Positions 52,480 through 62,887 are shown, counted from the stretch's first letter. The stretch: 64,000 nucleotides of DNA from Oligoflexus tunisiensis (GCF_001748245.1 NZ_BDFO01000001.1:3122471-3186470); one strand, 5' to 3'. Notes: generated from the sequence alone by a model not told the origin. Program-made: numbers and translations.

Positions 52480-55400
52480 ATGTGGATTTCCAATTTTGCC
52501 ATCAAAAATCCGGTCGTCACCATCGTCACGACCCTGGCGCTGATCGTCTTTGGTGCCATTGCCCTGGTGATTGTGGATACCGATGAATTTCCCGAAGTGA
52601 ATCCCCCGGTGATCAGCATTGCTGTCCCTTACCCGGGCGCAGCTCCGGAAACGGTGGAGCGGGAGGTGGTGGATCGAATGGAGGAGGCGATCGCCGCGAT
52701 TTCCGGAGTCGATGAGATACTTTCAACTTCCATGGATAGCTTCGCCAACATCATTGTGATCTTTGTGTTTGAAAAGGATCTGCAGGAGGCGTCCCAGGAC
52801 ATCCGGGATAAAATTTCTGAAATTCGCGCGGACCTGCCGCCTGAAATGGAGGAACCGACGCTGACGCGTTTCGATCCTCAGGATCTTCCCATTGTGTCCC
52901 TGACTCTGACCTCGTCCACCCGCTCAGGAGGCGAGCTGACCCGCATTGCCGATCCTGGTATCGTCAGCCAGCTTCGGGGCATTACCGGTGTTGCGGACGT
53001 AACGGTGGTGGGGGGCGTCGAACGCGAACTCACGGTGGAGATCCGGCCTCTGGCGCTCCAGGCCGCAGGCGTCAGCGTCGGGCAGGTCGTGCAGGCGATG
53101 CAGAGCCAGAACCTTGCAACGCCTGTCGGGCGTCTGACCGGTGAATATGATGAGCGGACCATCCGACTGGCTGGACGCCTGCAAGGGCCCGAGGAATTCA
53201 AGCAGGTCTCCATTGCGACGATCCAGGGTCGCGTCGTCCGACTCGGAGATGTCGCCGATGTTCGGGACGGATCGGAAGAACAGCGCAGCCTGGCCCTTTT
53301 TAACGGACAGAGGGCGGTCGGCATCGATATCAAGAAAAGTACAAATGCCAGCACTACGGCTGTGAGTGATCAGATTCGGGAGGAAGTGCAAAGGATCCAG
53401 AAGACGCTTCCGCAAGGCGTTGAACTGCGCATAGTCCGCGACTCCGGCGTCCGGGTTCAGCAGTCGGTGGCCGATGTGGAAACTTCGCTATTGGAAGGGG
53501 CAGCGCTGACCGTGCTGGTCGTTTTCCTGTTCCTGGCCTCGTGGCGATCGACCGTGATCACGGGTCTGGCGTTGCCGGTTTCGGTGCTGGCGTCATTCAT
53601 CGCTGTCTGGGCCTTTGGCTTTACCCTCAATTCGATGTCCCTTCTGGGGCTTTCGCTGGCCATCGGTATTCTGATCGACGATGCGATTGTGGTTCGCGAG
53701 AATATCGTAAGGCACATGGAAATGGGCAAGGATCATGTGACGGCCGCGCGCGAAGGAACGTCCGAAATCGGGATGGCAGTGGCGGCCACGACGTTTTCCA
53801 TCGTGGTGGTCTTTGTGCCGATCGCTTTTATGGGTGGAGTCGCCGAGCAGTGGTTTGCGCCTTTCGCCTTGACCATCGCCTCGTCTGTTATGGTTTCGCT
53901 GTTTGTTTCCTTTTCCCTGGATCCCATGCTTTCAGCCCTATGGAGTGACCCCGAGGTGGAAGGTGGCAAGCGGACCTGGATCAGCCGTAAACTGGACATC
54001 TTCAATCGCTGGTTTGATCGAAAGACGGAGGGCTATAAGCGGATTATCGAATGGGCCTTGCGGCACAAGCTAGCGATGTTTGCCATTGCGGTACTTTCCT
54101 TCGTGGCCGCGCTGGCCATGCCTGCGGTCGGCCTTATCGGAAGTGGATTTTTTCCCCTGCAGGATGTTTCGGAGTTCACGATTGAATTGGAGTCACCTCC
54201 GGGTTCGAACCTTGATTATACGCGTCTCAAGACCGAGGAGGCTGCCCGCATTGCGGCCGGGTTTCCGGAAGTCGCGTATACCTATGCCAGCATCGGGGCG
54301 CAAGGTGAGGTGGTGGATGAGGCGAGTATATATGTGCGCCTCGTGCCGAAAGCAGATCGGGATCGGAGCCAGCATGAAATCTCGGATGAAATGCGCGGCC
54401 GGATTCAGCGTATCGGTGGCGTCACCGCTTCCCTCAGTACCGGGGGTTTTGGCCCTCAAAAACAAATCGAGGTGGAAGTGCGGGGTCCAGACTTGCGTGA
54501 ACTCAATCGTATTGCAGAAAATCTGCAGCAGGAGATGAAGCAGATACCGGGAGCTGTGGATGTGGGGCTGTCAACCAAGGGACAAAAACCTGAAATTGAA
54601 GTCACTGTCGATCGCGCGCTGGCCGGCACGCTGGGCTTGACTGTCGGGGAACTGGCCCAATCTCTGCGCCCGGCCTTTGCCGGCATTGACGCCGGGGACT
54701 GGGTGGATCCTACGGGTGAAACGCGTGATGTGATGGTGCGCTTTACTCCCGAAGCGCGCGAACGTCCGGCTGATTTGGAAGCCCTGCCGCTGGTTGTTTC
54801 CGGAACGAAAGGGCCCACGCTCATCCCACTCGGGCAGGTGGCGCGGGTGCAGTTGAGCCAGGGGCCTGCTCAAATCAGTCACCTCGATCGTCAGCGGGTG
54901 ATCACCGTTGGGGCGAACACGGACGGACGACCCATTTCGGAGGTGGTTCCGTTCATTCAGGAGCGCGTGGCGGCGATGCAGCTGCCGGCCGGTTACCGCA
55001 TCACGCAGGGCGGGGAAGCGGAGGATCAAAACGAGGTATTCGGTCGCATCCTGCTGGCCCTGGGGATTGCGGTGATGCTGATGTATATGATTCTTGTGAT
55101 GCAGTTCAGTTCCTTCCTCGATCCGATTGCAATCATGGCTTCGCTTCCTCTGTCATTGATCGGTGTGATGCTGGGTTTATGGGTGACCGGATCCACACTG
55201 AACCTCATGTCGATGATTGGCGTGATCCTGCTGATGGGGATCGTCGCAAAGAATGCGATCCTCCTGATCGACTTTGCCAAGTGGGCGGAACAGGAGGGCA
55301 AGGATCGCAAGACGGCTATCGTGGAGGCCGGGGGCACAAGGCTCAGGCCCATCGTGATGACCAGCCTTGCGATTATCGTTGGCATGCTGCCGGTGGCTCT

Positions 55401-55632
55401 TGGGACAGGCGAAGGCGCCGATTTTCGCGCTCCCCTGGGACGTGCGGTGATTGGTGGGGTCATCACCTCGACTTTTCTGACCCTGCTCGTGATTCCCACA
55501 TTCTATGAAACGCTGGCCGATTGGAGGGATTCCATGATGCGGCGCCTGCGCAAGCGTCCGGCGGCATCGCATGAATCATCCGACCCAACGGTCACGCCTC
55601 ATGGCCCGGCCCAGGCGCGGCACGGAGCCTAG
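52480..55632 (+). CDS. RND-family efflux transporter (inner membrane pump)
   Basis: 1050 residues, the normal length for an HAE1-type RND pump. The start has GAGGATACTTC before ATG. Twelve membrane segments fall in the usual two groups (about residues 12-30 and 335-520; then 535-555 and 860-1010). TM4 has GILIDDAIVVREN with the proton-relay Asp pair. Porter-domain elements include PGAAPETVEREVVDRMEEAI, SPPGSNLDYTRLKTEEAARI and TQGGEAEDQNEVFGR. The C-terminus is a polar tail (HESSDPTVTPHGPAQARHGA). With the two genes before it, this is a complete tripartite efflux system. The terminal tail is not conserved. Confidence 0.95.
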   Translation: MWISNFAIKNPVVTIVTTLALIVFGAIALVIVDTDEFPEVNPPVISIAVPYPGAAPETVEREVVDRMEEAIAAISGVDEILSTSMDSFANIIVIFVFEKDLQEASQDIRDKISEIRADLPPEMEEPTLTRFDPQDLPIVSLTLTSSTRSGGELTRIADPGIVSQLRGITGVADVTVVGGVERELTVEIRPLALQAAGVSVGQVVQAMQSQNLATPVGRLTGEYDERTIRLAGRLQGPEEFKQVSIATIQGRVVRLGDVADVRDGSEEQRSLALFNGQRAVGIDIKKSTNASTTAVSDQIREEVQRIQKTLPQGVELRIVRDSGVRVQQSVADVETSLLEGAALTVLVVFLFLASWRSTVITGLALPVSVLASFIAVWAFGFTLNSMSLLGLSLAIGILIDDAIVVRENIVRHMEMGKDHVTAAREGTSEIGMAVAATTFSIVVVFVPIAFMGGVAEQWFAPFALTIASSVMVSLFVSFSLDPMLSALWSDPEVEGGKRTWISRKLDIFNRWFDRKTEGYKRIIEWALRHKLAMFAIAVLSFVAALAMPAVGLIGSGFFPLQDVSEFTIELESPPGSNLDYTRLKTEEAARIAAGFPEVAYTYASIGAQGEVVDEASIYVRLVPKADRDRSQHEISDEMRGRIQRIGGVTASLSTGGFGPQKQIEVEVRGPDLRELNRIAENLQQEMKQIPGAVDVGLSTKGQKPEIEVTVDRALAGTLGLTVGELAQSLRPAFAGIDAGDWVDPTGETRDVMVRFTPEARERPADLEALPLVVSGTKGPTLIPLGQVARVQLSQGPAQISHLDRQRVITVGANTDGRPISEVVPFIQERVAAMQLPAGYRITQGGEAEDQNEVFGRILLALGIAVMLMYMILVMQFSSFLDPIAIMASLPLSLIGVMLGLWVTGSTLNLMSMIGVILLMGIVAKNAILLIDFAKWAEQEGKDRKTAIVEAGGTRLRPIVMTSLAIIVGMLPVALGTGEGADFRAPLGRAVIGGVITSTFLTLLVIPTFYETLADWRDSMMRRLRKRPAASHESSDPTVTPHGPAQARHGA

Positions 55633-55744
55633 GTTTTTTAGCGCCAGGCCCCTGAAATCAGGTCGAGATTTGAGAATTCTCGAGTCGCAAACGCTGCGCT
55701 CCGATACGTAGAAGAGGTCATCAGGCACACAAGAGGAGCGCGAC

Positions 55745-56860
55745 GTGCTGCAATTCTGCTGCATAGTATTATTTTTCGTTTTTTCGGGCATCGCCTGTCA
55801 CAGTTCCATCATCGACATGGGTCCCACTCTTGCGAACAGCAACATCGAGCAGCATACGGTCTCCATCAATGAAATTCCGGAAGCACCCGGAGAGCGGCCT
55901 GAGGCCGACCCTTCGATTCCCATGACGGCCGAGCCTGCCACTGCGGAAGAGAAGGTCAGTCCCCCCTCCAATATCTCAGGATCCTATTTGTTATGTATCG
56001 AAACTCTACCTCCGACCGAAAGTGCTCCGGAAGCCGTCGTGAGCTGTGCGCTGCGTGACAAGGTGAGCAACAGCAAGGTTAATCTTGCTGCGAAATTTAG
56101 CAGCACGACCTGGAGCTATCAGCTCCCGAGTCCGGGTAACCTGGAGGTCCTGCTTGCGGAGATTAACGGAAGTGTGGAATGGCATGTGGCCATCAATCTG
56201 AAGGCTCCGTCTCTGGCGGAGGTTCAGGCGCAAAAGGAAGCCATCCGATTCTTCGTCACCGTTCAGGATGCTGCGGGAGTCAAGTATCAGGAATGGGCAC
56301 CGGTCGCGTCCTCATTTCTGGAATGGATGGCCTTGGATGGAGCGAAGGTTCCTGCCGGTGCGGTTGTAGGCGGCACCCAGGATGAACAGACGGATGATCT
56401 TTTTGTTTGCCGGGTCTATGCCGGTGGTGAAGTCATTCCTGGCAAGATGATTGAGCACTTCCGCGATGCCGACAAATCCATATGTTATGCGACCATGAAT
56501 GGCAATTCCCTGCAGTCACAGTCGGATGACGGGGATACCCTCCAATATAAAAATGATGTGCTCCGTATCACGGCTGGGGTGTTCGACGATTATTTGGAAT
56601 GGGTGCCTGCGTCCAACGGCGACCGGCCAGCCAATGCTGTGGCCATGGGCATGGATGCGAATGGCAACCCGCTTTATAGCTGTCGCAATTTGCAGATTGC
56701 GGATGACCTGGCTGAGCAGACGCCCGGGGTTTTGAGGCCAGGCGCGAATGGATGCACGCATCAATATTTTGGTGTGAATACGAACGCTGAATATCAGGTC
56801 CTGGCATGGAAGGCGGGTGGGACGGAGAAGATTCTGGCGTCCCGCGCTCCGTCTCCCTGA
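55745..56860 (+). CDS. DM9/DUF3421-like repeat lipoprotein
   Basis: 371 residues with a GTG start; GAGGAG lies close before it. A lipoprotein signal ends in SGIAC. The first 170 residues are beta-rich and unassigned. The last 190 contain two repeats with the DM9 pattern: SSFLEWMALDGAKVPAGAVV, then LFVCRVYAGGEVIPGKM; and DDYLEWVPASNGDRPANAVA, then PLYSCRNLQI and GVLRPGANGC. DM9 domains are mainly known from insects and other eukaryotes as mannose-binding lectins. In a bacterial lipoprotein they suggest a sugar-binding surface role. It follows the RND operon by 112 bases but is probably transcribed on its own. Confidence 0.72.
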   Translation: MLQFCCIVLFFVFSGIACHSSIIDMGPTLANSNIEQHTVSINEIPEAPGERPEADPSIPMTAEPATAEEKVSPPSNISGSYLLCIETLPPTESAPEAVVSCALRDKVSNSKVNLAAKFSSTTWSYQLPSPGNLEVLLAEINGSVEWHVAINLKAPSLAEVQAQKEAIRFFVTVQDAAGVKYQEWAPVASSFLEWMALDGAKVPAGAVVGGTQDEQTDDLFVCRVYAGGEVIPGKMIEHFRDADKSICYATMNGNSLQSQSDDGDTLQYKNDVLRITAGVFDDYLEWVPASNGDRPANAVAMGMDANGNPLYSCRNLQIADDLAEQTPGVLRPGANGCTHQYFGVNTNAEYQVLAWKAGGTEKILASRAPSP

Positions 56861-56868
56861 TTCGAGCA

Positions 56869-56887
56869 GGGGCGGTGACGACGCCCC
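56869..56887. terminator. Hairpin between convergent genes
   Basis: GGGGCG (56869-56874) pairs with CGCCCC (56882-56887) around GTGACGA. It sits in the 30-base gap between the DM9 lipoprotein and giant kinase stops. The short stem makes it only a weak call. Confidence 0.4.
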
Positions 56888-56890
56888 GCC

Positions 56891-59800
56891 TCACGCCGCG
56901 GTCTGCTGCTTCTCGTCGCCAGCCAGGCATGAAGCCGGCAGCGCCATCTGCAAACAGAAAGGTCGGCGCCGTTCCGCGGTGGCCGGTCCGAGGAATTCAA
57001 TCATAATGGATCCACCGAGGCTTTCGATGGCCATCTTCACCGCATCCATGCCGATGCCGCGGCCGGAGATGGCGGTCACCCCGTCCTTGGTGGACAGGCC
57101 TTCCACGAAAACCATTGAGGCGATGGCATCATCATCCGCTCCAGGGTGCAGCAGTTTCAGGTTGCGACCTTTCTCTTCCAGGGCCCGCAAATTGATGCCA
57201 TGACCATCATCGTAGAGACGCAGCAGGAGCCAGCCCGACTGCATTTTGGAGTCCAGGGTAATGGTGCCCTGCTCGTTCTTGCCTTTGGCTATCCGGACGT
57301 CAGGAACTTCGATCCCATGATCCAGAGCATTGCGAATACAATGCATCATCACATCCCCGATGACATCCGCAGCATTTGGCAAAAAGCGTGCGGGACACGG
57401 AGCAACGTTAAGGATGGGCATGGCCTTATGCAGTTCCTCTGCCAGGCTCGGCAGGGAGTCACGAATCGTGGAGAGCACGGATTCGAGTGACACCGATTGC
57501 CCTTCCATGCGGTAGCGTTCGAGGCACTGAGTGAGCTGCATGCGCAAATCCTGAGTATCCCCGCGGCTCAGCAGATCCCCGACCTCCTCGTAGAAGGCTC
57601 GATAGGTATCCTGGACCCCTGGTGCGCTCTGCAGGTCCTTGAGGGTTTTTTGATAGACGCGTTCATAGACAGCCAGGCTTTCGATGCAACGGTGCTGGCC
57701 TTCCAAAAGTTCCTTGCCGCTTTGAGTCAGACTATCGCCCGCCAGAGCCTTCGCATAAATCTCCTCTTCATGATGAACAGCCTCAGCCACTTCATCGAAT
57801 CCGAGAGTTCGGGCATTGCCTTTGACGGTATGCAGATTCCGGAAGATCAGCTTCAGCTCATCGAGTGACACCCGGTTGTCGGTATGGAGGATGACGATGT
57901 TGGCCGCAAGTTTCTCGTGGGAATTGCGGAAGAAACGCTCGGTCTGCTGTGAGCCGATACTGATCAGTCGCGACAGGATATGCAGCTCACGGCGCTGCTG
58001 CTCGGCCTCGTGCCGGAGTTCGCGCAGCTCGGTGACGTCCCGTACCACAACCATCAGCTTGTCCAGCCGACCGTCTTCACCCTCGATGGCCTGCCAGTCG
58101 AGTTCCAGGAACTGATCATGGCCGTTATTCGCCTTGCGCATGAGTTCACGCACAAGGAGATGATTGTTGACGATAAATTCAAGCGGCGAACCCCCGTGCA
58201 GGCAGAAGTCCACGACGGCCTTGACCTGGTTGCGTTTGTCCGCGCTGATGTCGGTTCGATCGAAGAGCAGTTCCATAGCCTCGCGGTCCGCGAGGCCTTG
58301 CATGCCGAATATCGTTTCCAGATAGGCGGAATATTCACTGTGGATTTTCATATCCGGTTTGATCGTGAAGATCCCTTGCATGATGTTCTGCAACATGGTC
58401 TGGATATCACGGGTCTTATTCGCCAATTCCCGGGTCCGATTTGCGACCTTTTCTTCAAGGCTCGCATAGAGCCGGGCGTTGCTGATAAAGATGGCGGCCT
58501 GCGAGGCAATCACGCTCAGGACCTTGACCCGATCCACGGTGAAGGCCCCTTGAACCGACATGTGCTCGACGTAGATCACACCAGCGATCTGGGCCCGATT
58601 GACGATCGGAACACAGAGCAGAGACTGCGGATGATGCTGGGCGATATAGGGATCCCTCAGCAGTTCATTGCGGTTGTTCAGATCATCAATGACGACCGGT
58701 TCGTTGCTCCTGAGAGCGAGCTGGATCAGAGAGCGGGGAATGTGCTCATAATCTTCGTAAGGGATGTCCATGAGCCCCGATTCCTGGCCATCGCGGATGG
58801 TGGCGCAGACATGGAAGCTATCGTCCTCTTTCAGGATCAGGGTCGCGTTCTGAGCGCCGGTGCTTTGAATGGTGGTTCGCATCAACTTGTCGAGCAGCGA
58901 TTCCAGGACGACTTCACTGGCCAGAATCTCAGAAGCCTTGACGACCGCCATGAGATCGAGTTCCGAGCCGGCCGTATCATTCCGGGTCCCGAGCACGGTC
59001 GTTCGCATCATGGTCGTGGTGCGTGCCACCTGGGTCCGCGAACTGCTCTCCCGCTTGATCACCCGTTCACCCAGAAGATCCTCATACTTGTTCTTCAGGT
59101 CCTCCAGCTTGACCTTGGCGCCCCAAAGATCATAGTGGAAATAGGCTTCCTTCAGATAGAGTCCGGCAATCCGGGGTCGATCGATTTCGAGATAGAAACG
59201 GCCGGCGATATCATTGAACAGGGCCACGTATCCGGTATAGCCAGCCTGCTGCGCGGCATGGATGGCCTGATCGAAGCGGGTGCCCGCCAGCTCACGCTGA
59301 TCGGCGATCCGTGCCAGTTCCGCTTCCATCAGCCATTGCACCATCTGCAGATTCCTGGGGACTTTCCGGGCAATGCGTTCGATGCGGTGATGCATGCGGC
59401 GCAGGACCCGCAGCGTCTTACGCTGACGAGTGGCATCCAGGAGCCGGTAGGCCTGGCTGAAACCCAAAAAGTGATAGGGTGCCATCAGCTGCTCGGTCAG
59501 CCCAAAAATGGCCTTCAGAACGGGCAGACTCTTCAAGCCATACTGAAAGCCCAGCTCCTTGTTGTCCATGATGACGCCGAGCATCGTCTTGAACAGGTTA
59601 AGGGCCGTCAAGGCAATGGGATTGGCTGCGCTTCTTTCATAGATCGTGGCTTCACGCAGATACTTGCTATCGAACCGCGTGGGGTCCTCGGTTAATCCCG
59701 CCAGGGCCAGACCGGGCATACACCAGGTTAAATAGATCCAATAAGGGCTGGTGTCGGTGATATTGTGGACCTTGCTTTCCAGATAAGTCGTATCAGGATC

Positions 59801-62800
59801 AATTTGGAACACGAAGTTTCGTGCTGTGATCATGGCATTGCGGTTGTAGATCTGATGGGTCAGGTCGCCAATTTGAAAAGCCCATTTTTCACCCTCGACG
59901 GCCGCTTGCTGGCAGTCGGCCAGGGAACCGTAGAGACTGGTGGTGAAGCAGGCTATGACAAATTTGAGATAAGGTCGTTCATCGACGCTATCAAAATGCT
60001 GGTCGAGTGTTTCAGCGAGCGCGCAGATTTTGGGGGGAATGTCGAATTCCCGGAAGACACTGCTCAGGATCACCGAGTAATTGACGAAGGCTGACGCCGA
60101 TTCCTTGGTGAACCCATGACGGCAGGAATAATAAGTCGCCAGCACGACCCCGGTGGCCATCAGGTTTTCCAGTTTCAGCTGATAGGCAATCACAGTCAGG
60201 AATCGCAGGATTTTCATCTTCAGGGTAATCGAGTCATCCAGCGGTTTCAGACGCGCCTGGTAGTCGGTGAAAAAGTCAGGCGTCATGTGACGTTTGATTC
60301 TGAAATGGTACAGGACGATACCGAGCGGATTGGGCGAGCGACTGAGACGGACTCCGAGCAGGCGAAGAGCGGTCAAACTCTCATCCAGCGATTCGTCCAA
60401 ACGCCCCAATAGATTGAGTTGCAACGCCTGCAATAGGCAAAGACGCGCCTGGTCAATCGGCGTCTGGGCTTTCTCGCGTGCCGTGAGATAAACAGCGTGA
60501 GCGTCCTCGATGCGGTTCGAATTGTAAAGACTTTCGCAAAGCTTGAGATGAATCTGGTAAACCAGGTCATAGTCCTGTTTCCAACCGATGTCCTGGGTCA
60601 GGTCGCGCGCCGTTTGCAGATAGACGCTGGCCGAGTCATAGGCGGTGCCCTGGAAGGCTTTCACACCGGCGCTATAGTTGAGGCGCGCCAGCTCGAATTT
60701 TTCCTCGGCCGTATCCACGAGGCTGATGCTGATGTTCAGGTGGCGAATGATTTCGGGAGCCCAGGCCTCCCGCTCGGATTCGGGTGCGTTGTGGAAGAGG
60801 TGGCGGCCGACCAGCAAATGAAGATCCACCCGGGAGGTTTCCGGAACCAGGGCATAGAGAGCCTCCTGAATCCGGTCATGGGAGAAACGATAGGTTTCGA
60901 GTTCCGCTTTGTCGGAAGCTTCCTTGATAAGGAAACCTTCACGCAGACTGTCATGCAGCGCCTGCTCGATGAGATCCTCTTTGAGTTGACCACGAATGGC
61001 GAGCAGGACGTCCTTGCGGAAGCGGGTGCCGATCACGGCACTGATTTTCAACATCTCCTGCGCGTCAGGCTCAAGACGAGCCAGTTTTTTCAAAATGACG
61101 TCGATGACGTTGTCGCTGATATCCATCTGAGCGATCGCCGCGACGTCCCAGCTCCATATCCCTTGTTCCTGGTCGAAGATGATGCTGCCGTCTTCATAAA
61201 GATGCTTGAGCAGCGATTGCAGAAAGAAGGGATTGCCGTTGGTTTTGTCTACCAGAAGACTGGCGAGGGCGTCCACCCGATCCTCGGTGCTGGCCAGCGT
61301 GTCCGCGAGAAACTGCCGGATGGCGGGCAGGGGCAGGGGCTCGAGCCGCGTGATCTGAACGTCCGACAATTCCTTGATCTCTTCCATCATCTGCAGGAGA
61401 GGCGCGTCGTTTTTCAGTTCATGATCGCGCCCGGCGGTCAGGATCATCAGATAACGCAGATCCTGGGCTGCCATTTGCCGCATGAGTTCGATTGAGGGGT
61501 TATCCGCCCATTGAATATTGTCGAGGAACAGAAGGATGGGTCTTTGCTTCCGGGCCGCTGTCTTGAAAAATTGAATCAAAAGATAAATACAGCGGTTGCG
61601 GGCAATTTCGCCGTCGAGATCCTCGTTGCCGCGCTGCGGGCCGATGATCCATTCCAGCTGCGGAGCGAGGGCCAAAAGGCCACCGGCCTGACCTTCAAAT
61701 ACGGTGGCCAGGTCCTTGCGGAGGCGCTGGAGTTCGTCTTCCTGCTCCAAGAGCAGGGATTTCGCCAGATTTTGCAGAGCCATGCGGAAGGCGTAAAACG
61801 GGGTATCCTTGGCCTCCTGCTCGAACTGTCCTTCCACAAAGTAGGTGTGCTGGTCCAGGGACAGGCGGAAGTGGTCCTTCACGAACGCGGATTTACCCAC
61901 ACCCGCATCACCCAGGACAAAAGCCAGGCGCTTCGAACCGCGCTTGACGATCGCCAGTTCCTCCGTCAGGACTTTGGATTCCGCCTCACGTCCATAGAGC
62001 TTTTGAGGAAATGCAAATTTTTCGGAAACGTCACAGGCTCCGGCCTTGAAGTCGGGCGGGTTGACTTCACCCTTCAGCCAGGCCTCACGGCAGAGGCGCA
62101 GGTCATGCAGGAGTCCAAAGGTGCTTTGGTAGCGTTCGTCCGCATTTTTACGCATCAGCTTGCTGATAATGGCTGTAACCGCGCGTGGAACATCGGACCG
62201 AACGTCAGAAACGGGGACAGCTTCCTTGGTCAGGTGCTGATGAATCCACTCCAGGGTATCCTCGGCCTGGAACGGCAGCTTTCCGGTCAGCATTTCGTAA
62301 AAAGTAATGCCCAGCGAGTAATAATCGCTGCGATAATCGACCTTCCGATTCATGCGTCCGGACTGTTCCGGAGCCAGATAAGGAAGCGAACCTTCCAGGG
62401 CCGCTTCGTTCGCCTGGCCTTCGGCTTCGAATTCCGTGGCGATATCAAAGTCAATTAAACGAAGGTCCCGGCTCTCCCGGTTCCAGCAGATGTTGCTCGG
62501 GTTGATGTCCTTGTGAATGATCCGGGCCGTATGAACCGTGCGGATGGCTTCCACCACGGCAATGGCGATGTCGAAAAATTCAGGCAATGCGAGAGTTTGG
62601 CCATCCAACACCCCGCGCAGATCGGGGCCGCTGTCTTCCAGCACCATGGCCAGCGTATTTTCCCAGGGATACAGGCCAACGGTCTTCTCCACGCCAGGAC
62701 CCTGGAGTGTAGTGACCATGTTAAATTCAGCACGGAACCGGGCGATCCTTTGGGCCGATGGGTAGTCCTCTCCCAGAACCTTGACTATCAGCGATCGTCC

Positions 62801-62887
62801 CTGCTCATCCTGGGCACGAAAGACGATATTGCGGCCCGATACAATCGGCTCAGCTTCAAGAGTAATTCCTGGTATCTGGGATTTCAA
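56891..62887 (-). CDS. Giant Ser/Thr kinase - AAA - TPR - GAF - PAS - Hpt - CheA-like ATPase fusion
   Basis: 1998 residues. The start is TTG 62887, with AAGGAG 8 bases upstream; a further TTG at 62935 lacks a site. Order: protein kinase (about 10-280; HKDINPSN with Asp127, and DFD instead of DFG at 146-148); AAA/STAND-like ATPase (Walker A GDAGVGKS near 325); helical TPR-like region (about 700-1300); GAF (about 1310-1473; LLCVPIVNRAQIAGVIYVEHMS); coiled coil; PAS-like domain; Hpt with NLHTVKGNARTLGF (His1686); CheA P4-like ATPase with IRNALDHGIE, DDGHGINLRAL and SGRGIGMDAV. The DFD change means altered metal binding in the kinase. It matches the gene at 30294 in plan. It lies 97 bases downstream of another CheA-like kinase on the same strand. 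Confidence 0.93.
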   Translation of the reverse strand: MKSQIPGITLEAEPIVSGRNIVFRAQDEQGRSLIVKVLGEDYPSAQRIARFRAEFNMVTTLQGPGVEKTVGLYPWENTLAMVLEDSGPDLRGVLDGQTLALPEFFDIAIAVVEAIRTVHTARIIHKDINPSNICWNRESRDLRLIDFDIATEFEAEGQANEAALEGSLPYLAPEQSGRMNRKVDYRSDYYSLGITFYEMLTGKLPFQAEDTLEWIHQHLTKEAVPVSDVRSDVPRAVTAIISKLMRKNADERYQSTFGLLHDLRLCREAWLKGEVNPPDFKAGACDVSEKFAFPQKLYGREAESKVLTEELAIVKRGSKRLAFVLGDAGVGKSAFVKDHFRLSLDQHTYFVEGQFEQEAKDTPFYAFRMALQNLAKSLLLEQEDELQRLRKDLATVFEGQAGGLLALAPQLEWIIGPQRGNEDLDGEIARNRCIYLLIQFFKTAARKQRPILLFLDNIQWADNPSIELMRQMAAQDLRYLMILTAGRDHELKNDAPLLQMMEEIKELSDVQITRLEPLPLPAIRQFLADTLASTEDRVDALASLLVDKTNGNPFFLQSLLKHLYEDGSIIFDQEQGIWSWDVAAIAQMDISDNVIDVILKKLARLEPDAQEMLKISAVIGTRFRKDVLLAIRGQLKEDLIEQALHDSLREGFLIKEASDKAELETYRFSHDRIQEALYALVPETSRVDLHLLVGRHLFHNAPESEREAWAPEIIRHLNISISLVDTAEEKFELARLNYSAGVKAFQGTAYDSASVYLQTARDLTQDIGWKQDYDLVYQIHLKLCESLYNSNRIEDAHAVYLTAREKAQTPIDQARLCLLQALQLNLLGRLDESLDESLTALRLLGVRLSRSPNPLGIVLYHFRIKRHMTPDFFTDYQARLKPLDDSITLKMKILRFLTVIAYQLKLENLMATGVVLATYYSCRHGFTKESASAFVNYSVILSSVFREFDIPPKICALAETLDQHFDSVDERPYLKFVIACFTTSLYGSLADCQQAAVEGEKWAFQIGDLTHQIYNRNAMITARNFVFQIDPDTTYLESKVHNITDTSPYWIYLTWCMPGLALAGLTEDPTRFDSKYLREATIYERSAANPIALTALNLFKTMLGVIMDNKELGFQYGLKSLPVLKAIFGLTEQLMAPYHFLGFSQAYRLLDATRQRKTLRVLRRMHHRIERIARKVPRNLQMVQWLMEAELARIADQRELAGTRFDQAIHAAQQAGYTGYVALFNDIAGRFYLEIDRPRIAGLYLKEAYFHYDLWGAKVKLEDLKNKYEDLLGERVIKRESSSRTQVARTTTMMRTTVLGTRNDTAGSELDLMAVVKASEILASEVVLESLLDKLMRTTIQSTGAQNATLILKEDDSFHVCATIRDGQESGLMDIPYEDYEHIPRSLIQLALRSNEPVVIDDLNNRNELLRDPYIAQHHPQSLLCVPIVNRAQIAGVIYVEHMSVQGAFTVDRVKVLSVIASQAAIFISNARLYASLEEKVANRTRELANKTRDIQTMLQNIMQGIFTIKPDMKIHSEYSAYLETIFGMQGLADREAMELLFDRTDISADKRNQVKAVVDFCLHGGSPLEFIVNNHLLVRELMRKANNGHDQFLELDWQAIEGEDGRLDKLMVVVRDVTELRELRHEAEQQRRELHILSRLISIGSQQTERFFRNSHEKLAANIVILHTDNRVSLDELKLIFRNLHTVKGNARTLGFDEVAEAVHHEEEIYAKALAGDSLTQSGKELLEGQHRCIESLAVYERVYQKTLKDLQSAPGVQDTYRAFYEEVGDLLSRGDTQDLRMQLTQCLERYRMEGQSVSLESVLSTIRDSLPSLAEELHKAMPILNVAPCPARFLPNAADVIGDVMMHCIRNALDHGIEVPDVRIAKGKNEQGTITLDSKMQSGWLLLRLYDDGHGINLRALEEKGRNLKLLHPGADDDAIASMVFVEGLSTKDGVTAISGRGIGMDAVKMAIESLGGSIMIEFLGPATAERRRPFCLQMALPASCLAGDEKQQTAA

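Noticed and set aside
54195..54225. tRNA-like T-arm GGGTTCGAACC
   Set aside because: It lies inside the RND pump reading frame, and no acceptor or anticodon arms can be built around it.
57980..59695. 571-codon plus-strand open frame opposite the giant kinase, and similar ones at 60497-61495 and 61511-62458
   Set aside because: Shadow frames of the minus-strand kinase gene; no domain, no ribosome site, and the opposite strand carries clear GAF, AAA and kinase motifs.
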